Source of the DNA: Rhizobium sp. Q54
GTDB lineage: Bacteria; Pseudomonadota; Alphaproteobacteria; Rhizobiales; Aestuariivirgaceae
DNA length: 37,144 bases
Reading direction: 5' to 3'
Assembly (NCBI GenBank): GCA_945889445.1
Contig: CAMDBX010000036.1
Location: 1 to 37,144, forward strand
The notes below the pieces were generated by a model that was not told the DNA's origin, searched no databases, and saw only the letters and a list, made by a program, of their open reading frames with translations. Shown here piece after piece: positions 23,628 to 31,880 of this stretch (within the stretch, counting starts at the first letter, position 1; each line of letters begins with the position of its first letter). Both the position numbers and the translations under genes were made by a program.

Positions 23628-25121
23628 TTAGCGGCCTTTTGCCACCGCATCAATCACGCTGAGCAGCACGCGGGGCAGCGTCTCGAAGGCATAGGGGGCA
23701 TTGAGCCGCTCGAGCCAGTGGTGGTAGTCCCGCCCCCAGGGCCCGATATTGATGCAGGGGTATCCAGCGGATTCGGGCATCACAAAACTGGTGCCCCAGA
23801 TCGGCGTGTTGGCGGCGCAGGCCGAGAGGTCGCCCGAGGCCTGCCCGAGAAAGCTCATGTCCGAAATACCGGGGAAGTAGCGCAGGCTCGACAGCCCATG
23901 CGCCGCGCAGGCAGTGACGATCGCATCCTCCCGTGCGGCATCCGACAGCGACACCGCCGGATAGGGAATGGAGCCGAAGCCCATCACCACCGCTGGCCCC
24001 GTCAGCCCCGCGGCCTGCCACACGGCGGCAGTCACCAGCTTGGCGCGCTCGGGAAGGTCAAGCCCCTCGTGTGCTGCCACCTCGGCGGCGATACGCATCA
24101 CGTCTAGGTGCGGCACGCGTGCGCTAAGCTCGGCATAGCTCATCACCGGAATGTCGCGGTTCAGCCTGTGCGCGGCGCGTGCCATGGCGCGGCGGGCGAG
24201 CATCAGCGAGATGTCGAACACCGCCTCGGCCGAGCGGCGATGCTGCAGCGTGTTCCAGTAGAGCCAGCACTGCGCCGGCGTGGTGACGTTGTAGCCCGAC
24301 TTCAGGTCCTTGGCATGGAGTGCCGTGGGCGGTGCAGCGATCTCGGAGCCGCTGGTTTCGGCGAGTTCAGGTGCCAACTCGAATTCGGTGAGCAGTTCCG
24401 CCGCGAGATAGGCGGCGTTCGCTCCATCCTCCGGGTAGCAGGCATGCGCTTCCTTGCCGATGACGAAGGCGGTGACGAGCTGCTTTCCCACCGAACCCAG
24501 CGCCACGCTGCGGCCCACCGCGCCATCGCTCTGGTCGGAAATCGCGTCGAGGTTGATGACCAGCGCGATTTCGAGATCATGTTCCTTGGCGACAGTGGAG
24601 AGCAGCGGCGCTGCGGCGCGCGCACCTGCCGAGCGTTCCTCCTCGTCGGAGACGCCGAGGAACAGCAGGCTGGCATCGCCCGTATAGGCTTCCATTGCCG
24701 CAATGCCTGCGGCAAGGCCCGCCTTCATGTCGAGCAGCCCGCGGCCCGGCAGGAATTCGCCGCTTTCGAAATCAGCCAACGCCAGCGGATTTTCACCCGT
24801 GCGGCGCAGCCTCGCCATGATCTCCGGTAGCAGGCGCTCAGGCGTGAAGGCCAAGGGCTCCAGCGCGCCATAGTCATTGACCGGCACCACGTCGAAATGC
24901 CCAGTGAGCACAATGGTGCGTTTGCTCCGCCCGCGCTTCAGCGCAAAGACGTTGGAGCGTGGATCATCCGGGATGGGAGACGTCCACACCGTGTCGAACT
25001 GCGAGAGATAGCGCGCCAGCCTCTCGGCATAGGCGGCCTCGTCAGCAGAACCGGTGACGGAAGGCCATGAGGTCAGCGCGAGCGCGACCTCGCGCGACCT
25101 CGCCGCAATGTCGTTCCTCAC
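23628..25121 (-). CDS. M20-family peptidase, RocB-like
   Basis: A 497-residue M20/M25/M40-type metallohydrolase resembling RocB of arginine utilisation loci. The zinc-site motifs are TGHFDVV (H75, D77), GLLDMKAG (D131) and the catalytic acid and metal ligand in GVSDEEERS (E160/E161). The protein is longer than ordinary M20 peptidases (about 400) because of an insert in the second half (about 250-400). It starts with GTG at 25121, which overlaps the TGA of the upstream amidohydrolase by four bases (GTGA), so translation is coupled. The biochemical role of RocB is not firmly established. Here it probably hydrolyses an N-acyl or peptide-like intermediate of the same pathway. Confidence 0.83.
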   Translation of the reverse strand: MRNDIAARSREVALALTSWPSVTGSADEAAYAERLARYLSQFDTVWTSPIPDDPRSNVFALKRGRSKRTIVLTGHFDVVPVNDYGALEPLAFTPERLLPEIMARLRRTGENPLALADFESGEFLPGRGLLDMKAGLAAGIAAMEAYTGDASLLFLGVSDEEERSAGARAAAPLLSTVAKEHDLEIALVINLDAISDQSDGAVGRSVALGSVGKQLVTAFVIGKEAHACYPEDGANAAYLAAELLTEFELAPELAETSGSEIAAPPTALHAKDLKSGYNVTTPAQCWLYWNTLQHRRSAEAVFDISLMLARRAMARAAHRLNRDIPVMSYAELSARVPHLDVMRIAAEVAAHEGLDLPERAKLVTAAVWQAAGLTGPAVVMGFGSIPYPAVSLSDAAREDAIVTACAAHGLSSLRYFPGISDMSFLGQASGDLSACAANTPIWGTSFVMPESAGYPCINIGPWGRDYHHWLERLNAPYAFETLPRVLLSVIDAVAKGR

Positions 25122-26362
25122 GCCAGCTTGCCGTCATAGGCGAGCACGGCATTCAGCAGCACCTGTGAACCGGCACCGCACTCCTCCAGCGTCGTCGATT
25201 CAGCTTCGTTGTGCGAGATGCCACCGAGGCAGGGCACGAAGACCATGGTGGTGGGGGCAACACGCGCGATATAGGCCGCGTCATGCCCGGCACCCGACGC
25301 CATCTCGCGAGTCGAATAGCCAGCTTGGGCGGCACCCTCGCGCACGCAGTCGATGAGCGGCGCCGCGAACTTGACGGCGGGCGAAATCCAGATACGCTTT
25401 TCCTCCATCGTGACGCCGGTCGCGGCGGCGATCTTCGGCAGTGCGGCCTGGTATTCCGCCTCCATCTTGTCCAGCACCTTCTCGTCTGGGTGGCGGAGGT
25501 CGACCGTGAAGAACACTTCGCCCGGCACCACGTTGCGGCTGTTGGGGCGGTTTTCGAGCAGGCCCACCGAGGCAACGCCTGGCAGGTTGTTCATGCCCAC
25601 TTGGTGAATGGCCTCGATCATGCGCGCGGCACCCAGCAGCGCGTTCTTGCGCAGGCCCATCGGCGTGGCGCCCGTGTGCGATTCCTGGCCCGTCACCGTG
25701 ACTTCATACCAGCGCATGCCCTGCACGCCGGTGACGACGCCGATCATCTTGGCTTCCGCCTCGAGGATCGGGCCCTGCTCGATGTGCAGCTCGAACATCG
25801 CCTGGAACTTGATGTCGCCCGCCTTGTGCTTGCCCCTGTAGCCGATGCGCGCCAGCTCATCGCCCAGCTTGATGCCTTGCCGGTCCTCGCGACTGTAGGC
25901 GAAATCGGTCGTGAACACGCCGGCATAAACGCCCGAGCACAGCATGGCGGGCGCGAAGCGCGAGCCTTCCTCGTTGGTCCAGTTGACGATCATGATGGGG
26001 GCATTGGTCTCGTAGCCCATGTCGACCAGCGTGCGCATGGCCTCCAGCGCACCGAGCACACCCAGCACGCCATCGAACTTGCCACCCGTCGGCTGCGTGT
26101 CGAGGTGCGAGCCCATGGCGATGGGCGCGAGGTCCTTGCGCTTGCCGGGACGCGTGGCAAACATGTTGCCAACCTCGTCCACCTCCACCGTGCAGCCCAG
26201 CTTCTCGCACTCGGCCTTGAACCAGTCGCGGACTTGTCTGTCCTCGTCGGACACGGTGAGGCGCTTGATGCCGCCCTTGGGCGTGCCGCCGATGGCAGCA
26301 GTGTCCATCAGGCTGTCCCACAGGCGCTGCGGATTGATGGTGAGGTTGGTTCCGGACGTCAT
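25118..26362 (-). CDS. N-carbamoyl amino acid / beta-ureidopropionase-type amidohydrolase
   Basis: A 414-residue Zn- or Mn-dependent M20 amidohydrolase of the allantoate amidohydrolase / N-carbamoyl-L-amino acid hydrolase / beta-ureidopropionase group. Ligands are H86 (MGSHLDTQ), D97 (GGKFDGVLG), E131/E132 (TNEEGSRF), H193 (ELHIEQG) and the His in GISHNEAE near the C-terminus. Enzymes of this group hydrolyse N-carbamoyl compounds to the amine, ammonia and CO2. With the dihydropyrimidinase at 28553, N-carbamoyl-beta-alanine is the best-supported substrate here, which would make it the third step of reductive pyrimidine degradation. Allantoate remains possible. The start at 26362 is fixed by AAGGAG at ideal spacing. 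A longer frame to 26473 has no similarity. Confidence 0.88.
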   Translation of the reverse strand: MTSGTNLTINPQRLWDSLMDTAAIGGTPKGGIKRLTVSDEDRQVRDWFKAECEKLGCTVEVDEVGNMFATRPGKRKDLAPIAMGSHLDTQPTGGKFDGVLGVLGALEAMRTLVDMGYETNAPIMIVNWTNEEGSRFAPAMLCSGVYAGVFTTDFAYSREDRQGIKLGDELARIGYRGKHKAGDIKFQAMFELHIEQGPILEAEAKMIGVVTGVQGMRWYEVTVTGQESHTGATPMGLRKNALLGAARMIEAIHQVGMNNLPGVASVGLLENRPNSRNVVPGEVFFTVDLRHPDEKVLDKMEAEYQAALPKIAAATGVTMEEKRIWISPAVKFAAPLIDCVREGAAQAGYSTREMASGAGHDAAYIARVAPTTMVFVPCLGGISHNEAESTTLEECGAGSQVLLNAVLAYDGKLA

Positions 26363-26379
26363 GGAAAAACTCCTTAAAA

Positions 26380-27450
26380 TCACATGCGCGGCTTGGCCTT
26401 GGCGAGGTGCGGCGCATGCAGCGAAAGATCTGCCGGGCCGAGCCGCGAGGCGGCCGTGCTGTTCTGGTGCCAATAGGGATAGATGAGCGGCAACAGGCTC
26501 ACCGCATCGATCTGCTGCAACTCTTCCGCCGTCAGCTTCAGCGCGGCGGCAGCGAGATTGTCCTTCAACTGCGCCTCGGTGCGCGCGCCGACGATGATGT
26601 TGGCAATGCCGGGGCGCCCGCCAAGCCAGGCGAGCGCAACCTGCGCGGCGGAAACACCGCGCGCATCACCAATCTTCACCAGCGTGTCGATGATGTTGTA
26701 GAGGCGGTTCTCGTCGCGGATCGGGGGCTCGTTCCACGCCAAGAGGTGGCGGGAGATATCGGGTGGAGGCGCATTGCTGCGGAACTTGCCGGACAGCAAG
26801 CCGCCTGCAATCGGGCTCCACACCTGCACGGCAACACCCTGGTCGAGGCCCAGCGGGATCAGCTCATATTCCGCTTCGCGCGCCTCCACCGTGTAGTGGA
26901 TCTGCTGGCACACGAAGCGCTGCAGGTTGTGACGCTCGGTGGCCATAAGGCACTTCATGATGTGCCAGGCGGAAAAGTTGGAGCAGGCGACGTAACGCAC
27001 CTTGCCGTGCTTCACCAGCGTGTCCAGCGCCTCCATCGTCTCCTCGACGGGGGTGGAGCCGTCCCACTGGTGCAGGTAGTAGATGTCGATGCGGTCGCGG
27101 CCCAGCCTCTTCAGGCTCGCCTCGCATTGTTCGATGATGTGGAAACGCGACAGGCCTACCTCATTGGGGCCAGGCCCCATGGTGAAGCGCACCTTGGTGC
27201 CGACGAGGATCTGGTTCGAGCGACCCTTCAGCACCTCGCCCAACGCGGCTTCGGACCGCCCGGTCGAATAGACGTTCGACGTATCGATGAGGTTGACGCC
27301 ATGTTCCAGCGCCACGTCGACGAGGCGCGCAGCCTCCGGCGTGGCGATCGAACCCACCTTCTCGAACATGCCGGTGCCGGCGAAATTCATGGTCCCGAGC
27401 GAATGCAGCGAAACCTTGAGGCCGGAGCGGCCAAGCTGGCGGTATTCCAT
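26380..27450 (-). CDS. Aldo/keto reductase
   Basis: A 356-residue NADPH-dependent AKR, TIM barrel, with the complete catalytic tetrad Asp56, Tyr61, Lys86 and His127. The opening MEYRQLGRSGLKVSLHSLGTMNFAG and the phrase VEETMEALDTLVKHGKVRYVACSNFSAWHI are standard for the Tas/YajO-like and K+-channel-beta-like AKR groups. The C-terminal extension beyond the barrel (about 320-356) is unusual. The substrate could be malonic semialdehyde or another aldehyde from beta-alanine breakdown, but this is inference from location only. No clear Shine-Dalgarno precedes the start. It is followed 17 bases later by the amidohydrolase gene and probably shares its mRNA. Confidence 0.88.
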   Translation of the reverse strand: MEYRQLGRSGLKVSLHSLGTMNFAGTGMFEKVGSIATPEAARLVDVALEHGVNLIDTSNVYSTGRSEAALGEVLKGRSNQILVGTKVRFTMGPGPNEVGLSRFHIIEQCEASLKRLGRDRIDIYYLHQWDGSTPVEETMEALDTLVKHGKVRYVACSNFSAWHIMKCLMATERHNLQRFVCQQIHYTVEAREAEYELIPLGLDQGVAVQVWSPIAGGLLSGKFRSNAPPPDISRHLLAWNEPPIRDENRLYNIIDTLVKIGDARGVSAAQVALAWLGGRPGIANIIVGARTEAQLKDNLAAAALKLTAEELQQIDAVSLLPLIYPYWHQNSTAASRLGPADLSLHAPHLAKAKPRM

Positions 27451-27484
27451 GTGTCAGAAACCCTTCGTGAGGCCGGGCACGCTA

Positions 27485-27703
27485 TCAGGCGCGTGGGGCC
27501 GCGTCATCCCCCGGCCCGTCCTTGGGCCATGTGATGAAGAAGGTGTAGACCGCATATCCGAGCATGCCTGCGGCAAGCGCCATCCACAGGCCGGAATTCG
27601 CCTGCCAGATCTCGAAGCCGAGCCAGAGGGCGATCGACACGACGAGCGCCACGCGCACCCAAAGTGGCTTGTAGAAAGGGTGCTTCTGCTCGTTCTTGAA
27701 CAT
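27485..27703 (-). CDS. Small two-helix membrane protein
   Basis: A 72-residue protein with a basic N-terminus (MFKNEQKHPFYKPLWVR), two hydrophobic segments at about 17-33 and 38-58, and a polar tail. I recognise no family. Its ATG overlaps the TGA of the lytic transglycosylase gene by one base (position 27703), so the two are probably co-translated. It is predicted to sit in the inner membrane. The function is unknown. Confidence 0.65.
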   Translation of the reverse strand: MFKNEQKHPFYKPLWVRVALVVSIALWLGFEIWQANSGLWMALAAGMLGYAVYTFFITWPKDGPGDDAAPRA

Positions 27704-28497
27704 CAGTTTCCGTCGATCTCGTTGCCCATGATGGCAAGTGCCTGCTGGTAGACCTTGGCGGCGTTCCAGCCCTGCAGTGCGGCGTAATTCGGCTCTCCCG
27801 GACCATAGCCGAGGCCCGGCCGCCAGCCATGGCCCTTCAGGAAGTTGGCGGTGGAGGCCAGCGCATCGGACTTCTCGTTCAGGTCGATGCCGCCACCATT
27901 GATCGAGGAACCGTAAAGCAGGACGTTCTTGGGGAGAAACTGCGTCTGCCCCACCTCGCCATGCATGGCGCCGCGGGACGAAGCGGACAGCACGCTTTCG
28001 TCAATCAACTGCAGCGCCGCGATCAGCTGTTCGCGGAAATAGTCGGGCCGACGGCAGTCATAGGCCAGCGTGGCCACGGCGGAGATGGTGTTCTGGTTGC
28101 CCATGTAGGTGCCAAACGCCGTTTCCATGCCCCAGATGGCGATGAGCGGGCCGGCGGGCACGCCATAGCGCTTCTCGATCTTCTTGAAGAGGGCGGCGTT
28201 CTGCGCCTTCTTCTTCTTTCCTTGCGAGACGATGGTGGCTGCGCCGCGCTTCTCCATGAAGGCATCGAGGCCTAGCTTGAAGGAGTGCATGTTGCGGTCG
28301 GCCTTGATGGTGGCGGTGGCGTAGCTCGTACCCGCCAGCGCGGAGAGACCCTTCGGCCCGATGCCCTGCGCCTCGGCTTCCGCCGCATAGGCCTTCTTCC
28401 AGGCATCGAAGCCAGCACCCGTCTTGCCGCAGCTGGCCGCCATGGCGGGTGCTGCAAGCCCCAGTATCAGGAAAAGACAAAGCACGATGCGCCGCAT
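27703..28497 (-). CDS. Lytic murein transglycosylase (MltB-like)
   Basis: A 264-residue exported SLT-fold transglycosylase that cleaves peptidoglycan glycan strands to 1,6-anhydromuropeptides. The signal peptide ends at about residue 20 (APAMA). The catalytic glutamate is E125 in IWGMETAFG, followed by the family motifs YMGNQNTISAVATLAYDCRRPDYFREQL and GEVGQTQFLPKNVLLYG. A cysteine at residue 23 does not sit in a convincing lipobox. The start at 28497 is supported by GGGGAG six bases upstream. It lies in the middle of a nucleobase catabolism run without an obvious link and shares a strand only. Confidence 0.87.
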   Translation of the reverse strand: MRRIVLCLFLILGLAAPAMAASCGKTGAGFDAWKKAYAAEAEAQGIGPKGLSALAGTSYATATIKADRNMHSFKLGLDAFMEKRGAATIVSQGKKKKAQNAALFKKIEKRYGVPAGPLIAIWGMETAFGTYMGNQNTISAVATLAYDCRRPDYFREQLIAALQLIDESVLSASSRGAMHGEVGQTQFLPKNVLLYGSSINGGGIDLNEKSDALASTANFLKGHGWRPGLGYGPGEPNYAALQGWNAAKVYQQALAIMGNEIDGN

Positions 28498-28552
28498 CTC
28501 AGGCTCCCCGTTTCGATTCGGATCCAAACACTGCCATCACAATTTCAGGCTG

Positions 28553-30007
28553 TCACGGCACGATATCGGGGCGTGCCACGGGCTTGGGTTGCGTCAAGCC
28601 CTTCCAGATGGCGTTGGCCACGTTGACCGGCGCATTGGGCTCGCGGCGCACGAACTCGCCGTCGCCGGGCTTCGCCCGCATGTCGCCCTCATGCCAGGCG
28701 ATCCGCCCGCGCGAGAACACGGTGCGCGGCACGCCGGTGCAGGTATAGCCCTCGAACACGTTGTACTCGATGCGTGATACCTGCTTCTTGGCCGTGATGG
28801 TCTTGGTGGCCTTGGGGTCCCAGATCACCAGGTCGGCATCCGAGCCCACCATGACGGCACCCTTCTTGGGATACATGTTGAGGATGCGCGCGATGTTGGT
28901 GGAAGTCGCCGCGACGAACTCTTCCTTGGTGAGGCGGCCGGTGTTGACGCCCGCGTTCCACAGCACCGGCAACCGGTCCTCGAGGCCGCCCGTGCCGTTG
29001 GGGATCTTGGTGAAATCGCCCATGCCGTTGCGCTTCTGCGCGATGGTGAAGGAGCAGTGGTCAGTGGCAACGACCGACAGCGTGCCGGACTGGAGGCCCG
29101 CCCACAGCGAGTCCTGGTGCTTCTTGTTGCGGAAGGGCGGACTCATCACGCGGCCCGCCGCATAGTCCCAGCTCTTGTTCTGGTATTCCGAGTCGTCGAG
29201 CACGAGATACTGGACGAGCGGCTCACCAAATACGCGCTGGGCCGCCTGCTTGGCACGCCTGATCGCGTCATGCGTCTGCTCGCAGGAGACATGCACGATG
29301 TAGAGCGGGCAGCCCGCCATGTCGGCGATCATGATGGCGCGGTTCGCGGCTTCTCCCTCCACTTCCGGCGGGCGCGAATAGCTGTGGCCCTCGGGGCCGG
29401 TGACACCGCGCGCGAGAAGATCGGCCTGCATGCGCGCCACCACGTCGCCGTTCTCGGCATGGACCAGCGGCAATGCGCCCAGCTGCGCGCAGCGGCGGAA
29501 GGAATTGTAGAGTTCGTCGTCATTTACCATCAAGGCGCCCTTGTAAGCCATGAAGTGCTTGAAGGTGTTGATGCCATAGGTCTTCACGACGGTTTCCATC
29601 TCGTCGTGGATCTGCGGCGACCATTGCGTCACCGCCATGTGGAAGGAATAATCAGCACAGGCCTTCTCGGCCTTGTGGCGCCACGCCTGGTAGGCGGCGA
29701 GCATCGATTCGCCAGGTGCGGGAATGCAGAAGTCGACGATCATCGTCGTGCCGCCGGAAAGCCCTGCCTTGGTGCCCCACTCGAAATCATCGGCGGAGAC
29801 CTTGCCCATGAACATCAGTTCCATGTGGGTGTGCGGGTCGATGCCGCCCGGCATGATGTAGCAGCCACCCGCATCGACAACCCCGGCACCCGTCGGCGCA
29901 TCGAGCTTCGCTCCGATGGCGACGATCTTGCCGCCGTCGATCAGCACATCGGCGCGCTGCGAATGGTCATGGTTGACGACGGTTCCGCCGCGAATAAGCG
30001 TGCTCAT
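28553..30007 (-). CDS. hydA: Dihydropyrimidinase / D-hydantoinase
   Basis: A 484-residue metal-dependent amidohydrolase. The binuclear site is complete: H59 and H61 (DPHTHMEL), the lysine to be carboxylated K150 (TFKHFMAYK), H183 (LVHAENGD), H239 (YIVHVSCE) and D316 (VATDHCSF). It opens dihydrouracil or dihydrothymine to N-carbamoyl-beta-amino acids, the second step of reductive pyrimidine breakdown. The length is that of characterised enzymes. GGGAGGAGA precedes the ATG at 30007, and the longer frame to 30121 would cross the upstream terminator. It lies directly downstream of the NMT1-type ABC importer, behind an intrinsic terminator. Expression therefore depends on read-through or on its own promoter. 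Confidence 0.93.
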   Translation of the reverse strand: MSTLIRGGTVVNHDHSQRADVLIDGGKIVAIGAKLDAPTGAGVVDAGGCYIMPGGIDPHTHMELMFMGKVSADDFEWGTKAGLSGGTTMIVDFCIPAPGESMLAAYQAWRHKAEKACADYSFHMAVTQWSPQIHDEMETVVKTYGINTFKHFMAYKGALMVNDDELYNSFRRCAQLGALPLVHAENGDVVARMQADLLARGVTGPEGHSYSRPPEVEGEAANRAIMIADMAGCPLYIVHVSCEQTHDAIRRAKQAAQRVFGEPLVQYLVLDDSEYQNKSWDYAAGRVMSPPFRNKKHQDSLWAGLQSGTLSVVATDHCSFTIAQKRNGMGDFTKIPNGTGGLEDRLPVLWNAGVNTGRLTKEEFVAATSTNIARILNMYPKKGAVMVGSDADLVIWDPKATKTITAKKQVSRIEYNVFEGYTCTGVPRTVFSRGRIAWHEGDMRAKPGDGEFVRREPNAPVNVANAIWKGLTQPKPVARPDIVP

Positions 30008-30032
30008 GGCTGCTGTCTCCTCCCGGTTACGC

Positions 30033-30069
30033 AAAGAAAAAGGGCCTCCCCCCGCGAGGGAGAAGGCCC
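30033..30069 (-). terminator. Intrinsic terminator after importer binding protein
   Basis: On the minus strand, GGGCCTTCTCCC pairs with GGGGGGAGGCCC (with two mismatches) within 30042-30069, followed by TTTTTCTTT. It lies eight bases past the binding-protein stop and ahead of the dihydropyrimidinase gene. It probably limits transcription into hydA and stabilises the binding-protein mRNA. Confidence 0.85.
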
Positions 30070-30077
30070 GTCGTTGC

Positions 30078-31070
30078 TTACATGCCCTTGGCCTTGTCGG
30101 TGACCACGGACGTCCACGCACCTTCCGGCTTTTTGGAGATGACCGGGTCGGAGCCGCCCTTCATGAGGGTGGCGACCGTGCGGTCGGCGGCGGCCACGTC
30201 GAGCGTGCCGTCGGAGCCTTCGGTGAGCTTGTTGACTTCCGACATCATGCGCTTCTGGTGCTCGATCGTCTGGGCGCCGGAGGCGTCGTTGTCGATGACG
30301 ATCTGGGCGGCCTCGTCGCCATTGGCGCGGGCGTATTCCCAACCCTTCATCGAAGCCTTGACGAACTTCGCCATGGTGTCGACGAAGGCCGGGTCCTTCA
30401 GCTTGTCCTCGAGCGCGTAGAGGCCGTCCTCGAGGGTGGCAACGCCCATGTCCTCATACTTGAAGGTGACGAGCTGGTCGGCCGGGATGCCGGCGTCAAT
30501 GACCTGCCAGTATTCGTTGTAGGTCATGGTCGAGATGCAGTCGGCCTGCTTCTGGATCAGCGGGTCGACGTTGAAGCCCTGCTTGATGACGGTGACGCCA
30601 TCCGGACCGCCGGTGGTCGGCAGGCCAAGCTGGCTCATCCACGACAGGAAGGGATATTCGTTGCCGAAGAACCACACGCCCAGCGTCTTGCCCTTGAAGT
30701 CCTCGGGCTTGGTGATGCCGGTGTCCTTGCGGCAGGTCAGCATCATGCCCGACTTGGCGAAGGGCTGTGCGATGTTGACGACGGCCGAGCCCTTCTCGCG
30801 GGTGGCGAGTGCTGACGGCATCCAGTCGACGACCACATCGGCACCGCCACCGGCCAGCACCTGCTGCGGGTTGATGTCCGGGCCGCCCGGCAGGATGGTC
30901 ACGTCGAGGCCGGCATCCTTGTAGAAACCCTTGGCGGCGGCCACGTAGTAGCCGGCGAACTGCGCTTGCGTCACCCACTTCAGCTGCAGCTTCACGGCCT
31001 CGGCCATGGCGGCAGAACCGCTCATCAGCAGCGCACCGGCGGCCGCGGCCGCCATCAGAAATTTCTTCAT
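30078..31070 (-). CDS. NMT1/THI5-type ABC substrate-binding protein
   Basis: A 330-residue periplasmic binding protein with a cleaved signal peptide (about 1-23, ending SAAMA). The opening VKLQLKWVTQAQFAGYYVAAAKGFYKDAGLDVTI is typical of the NMT1/THI5-like family, whose members bind pyrimidine-type or thiamine-precursor ligands as well as others. Location next to dihydropyrimidinase, a RutR-like regulator and cytosine deaminase favours a pyrimidine or related nucleobase. The start at 31070 (MKKFLM) is preferred, with AGGGA six bases upstream. A reading from 31088 would put charged residues before the signal peptide. It is the last of four importer genes and is followed by a terminator. Confidence 0.9.
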   Translation of the reverse strand: MKKFLMAAAAAGALLMSGSAAMAEAVKLQLKWVTQAQFAGYYVAAAKGFYKDAGLDVTILPGGPDINPQQVLAGGGADVVVDWMPSALATREKGSAVVNIAQPFAKSGMMLTCRKDTGITKPEDFKGKTLGVWFFGNEYPFLSWMSQLGLPTTGGPDGVTVIKQGFNVDPLIQKQADCISTMTYNEYWQVIDAGIPADQLVTFKYEDMGVATLEDGLYALEDKLKDPAFVDTMAKFVKASMKGWEYARANGDEAAQIVIDNDASGAQTIEHQKRMMSEVNKLTEGSDGTLDVAAADRTVATLMKGGSDPVISKKPEGAWTSVVTDKAKGM

Positions 31071-31109
31071 TGTCCCTGTCTCCTCCATTTTGTTGACGTC
31101 GTTCGCCGC

Positions 31110-31880
31110 CTACTGTCTGTAGGACGGATGCCAGAAGGTCACCCGGCGTTCGAGGAACACCAGAAGACCGTAGAAAGCCGAACCCGTGATGGCAGCCACC
31201 GCGATCTCGGCCCAGACCATGTCCAATCCCAGTCTGCCAACTTCCGTCGAGATGCGGAAGCCCATGCCGACGATGGGCGTGCCGAAGAATTCGGCAACGA
31301 TGGCGCCGATCATGGCGAGGGTGGAATTGATTTTCAGTGCATTGAAGATGAAGGGCATGGCGGCCGGAAGCCTCAGCTTTACCAGCGTCTGCCACCAGGA
31401 GGCGCCATAGCTCCTCATCAGGTCGCGCTCCAGGTGGCCCGAGGCCTGAAGCCCCGCCACGGCGTTGATGAGCATGGGGAAAAAGGTCATGACCACGACC
31501 ATTGCCGCCTTGGACTGCCAGTCGAAACCGAACCACATGACGAGGATGGGGGCAACGCCGACGATGGGCAGCGCCGCCATCAGGTTCCCGAGCGGCAGCA
31601 GGCCCCGCTGCAGGAAGGGGATGCGATCGCAGACCAGGGCGACGAGGAAACCCGAGAGCGAACCAATGATCCAGCCGGGGATCACGGCGCGCACCACGGT
31701 CTGCCAGAAGTCGACCCACAGGGTGGGCAGCGAGACGATGAGTTTCGCCCAGATGTCGGAGGGGGCCGGAAGCAGCACCGCCGGCACGCCGAAGGTCTTC
31801 ACCACGAACTGCCAGAGGATCAGCACGGTGATGCCGAAGAGAGCGGGGTAGAGGACGTCGGTTAAGCGGCCCTTGCTCAC
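31110..31880 (-). CDS. ABC permease, SsuC/TauC-type (second)
   Basis: A 256-residue inner-membrane permease of the nitrate/taurine/thiamine-precursor family. It has about six helices and the EAA-like loop LMRSYGASWWQTLVKLRLPAAMPFI. The GTG start at 31880 overlaps the TGA of the upstream permease (GTGA, 31877-31880). The very long frame to 32147 lies inside that permease and is not coding there. It forms a heterodimeric channel with the neighbouring permease. The gap of 39 bases to the binding-protein gene carries the latter's Shine-Dalgarno sequence. Confidence 0.9.
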   Translation of the reverse strand: MSKGRLTDVLYPALFGITVLILWQFVVKTFGVPAVLLPAPSDIWAKLIVSLPTLWVDFWQTVVRAVIPGWIIGSLSGFLVALVCDRIPFLQRGLLPLGNLMAALPIVGVAPILVMWFGFDWQSKAAMVVVMTFFPMLINAVAGLQASGHLERDLMRSYGASWWQTLVKLRLPAAMPFIFNALKINSTLAMIGAIVAEFFGTPIVGMGFRISTEVGRLGLDMVWAEIAVAAITGSAFYGLLVFLERRVTFWHPSYRQ

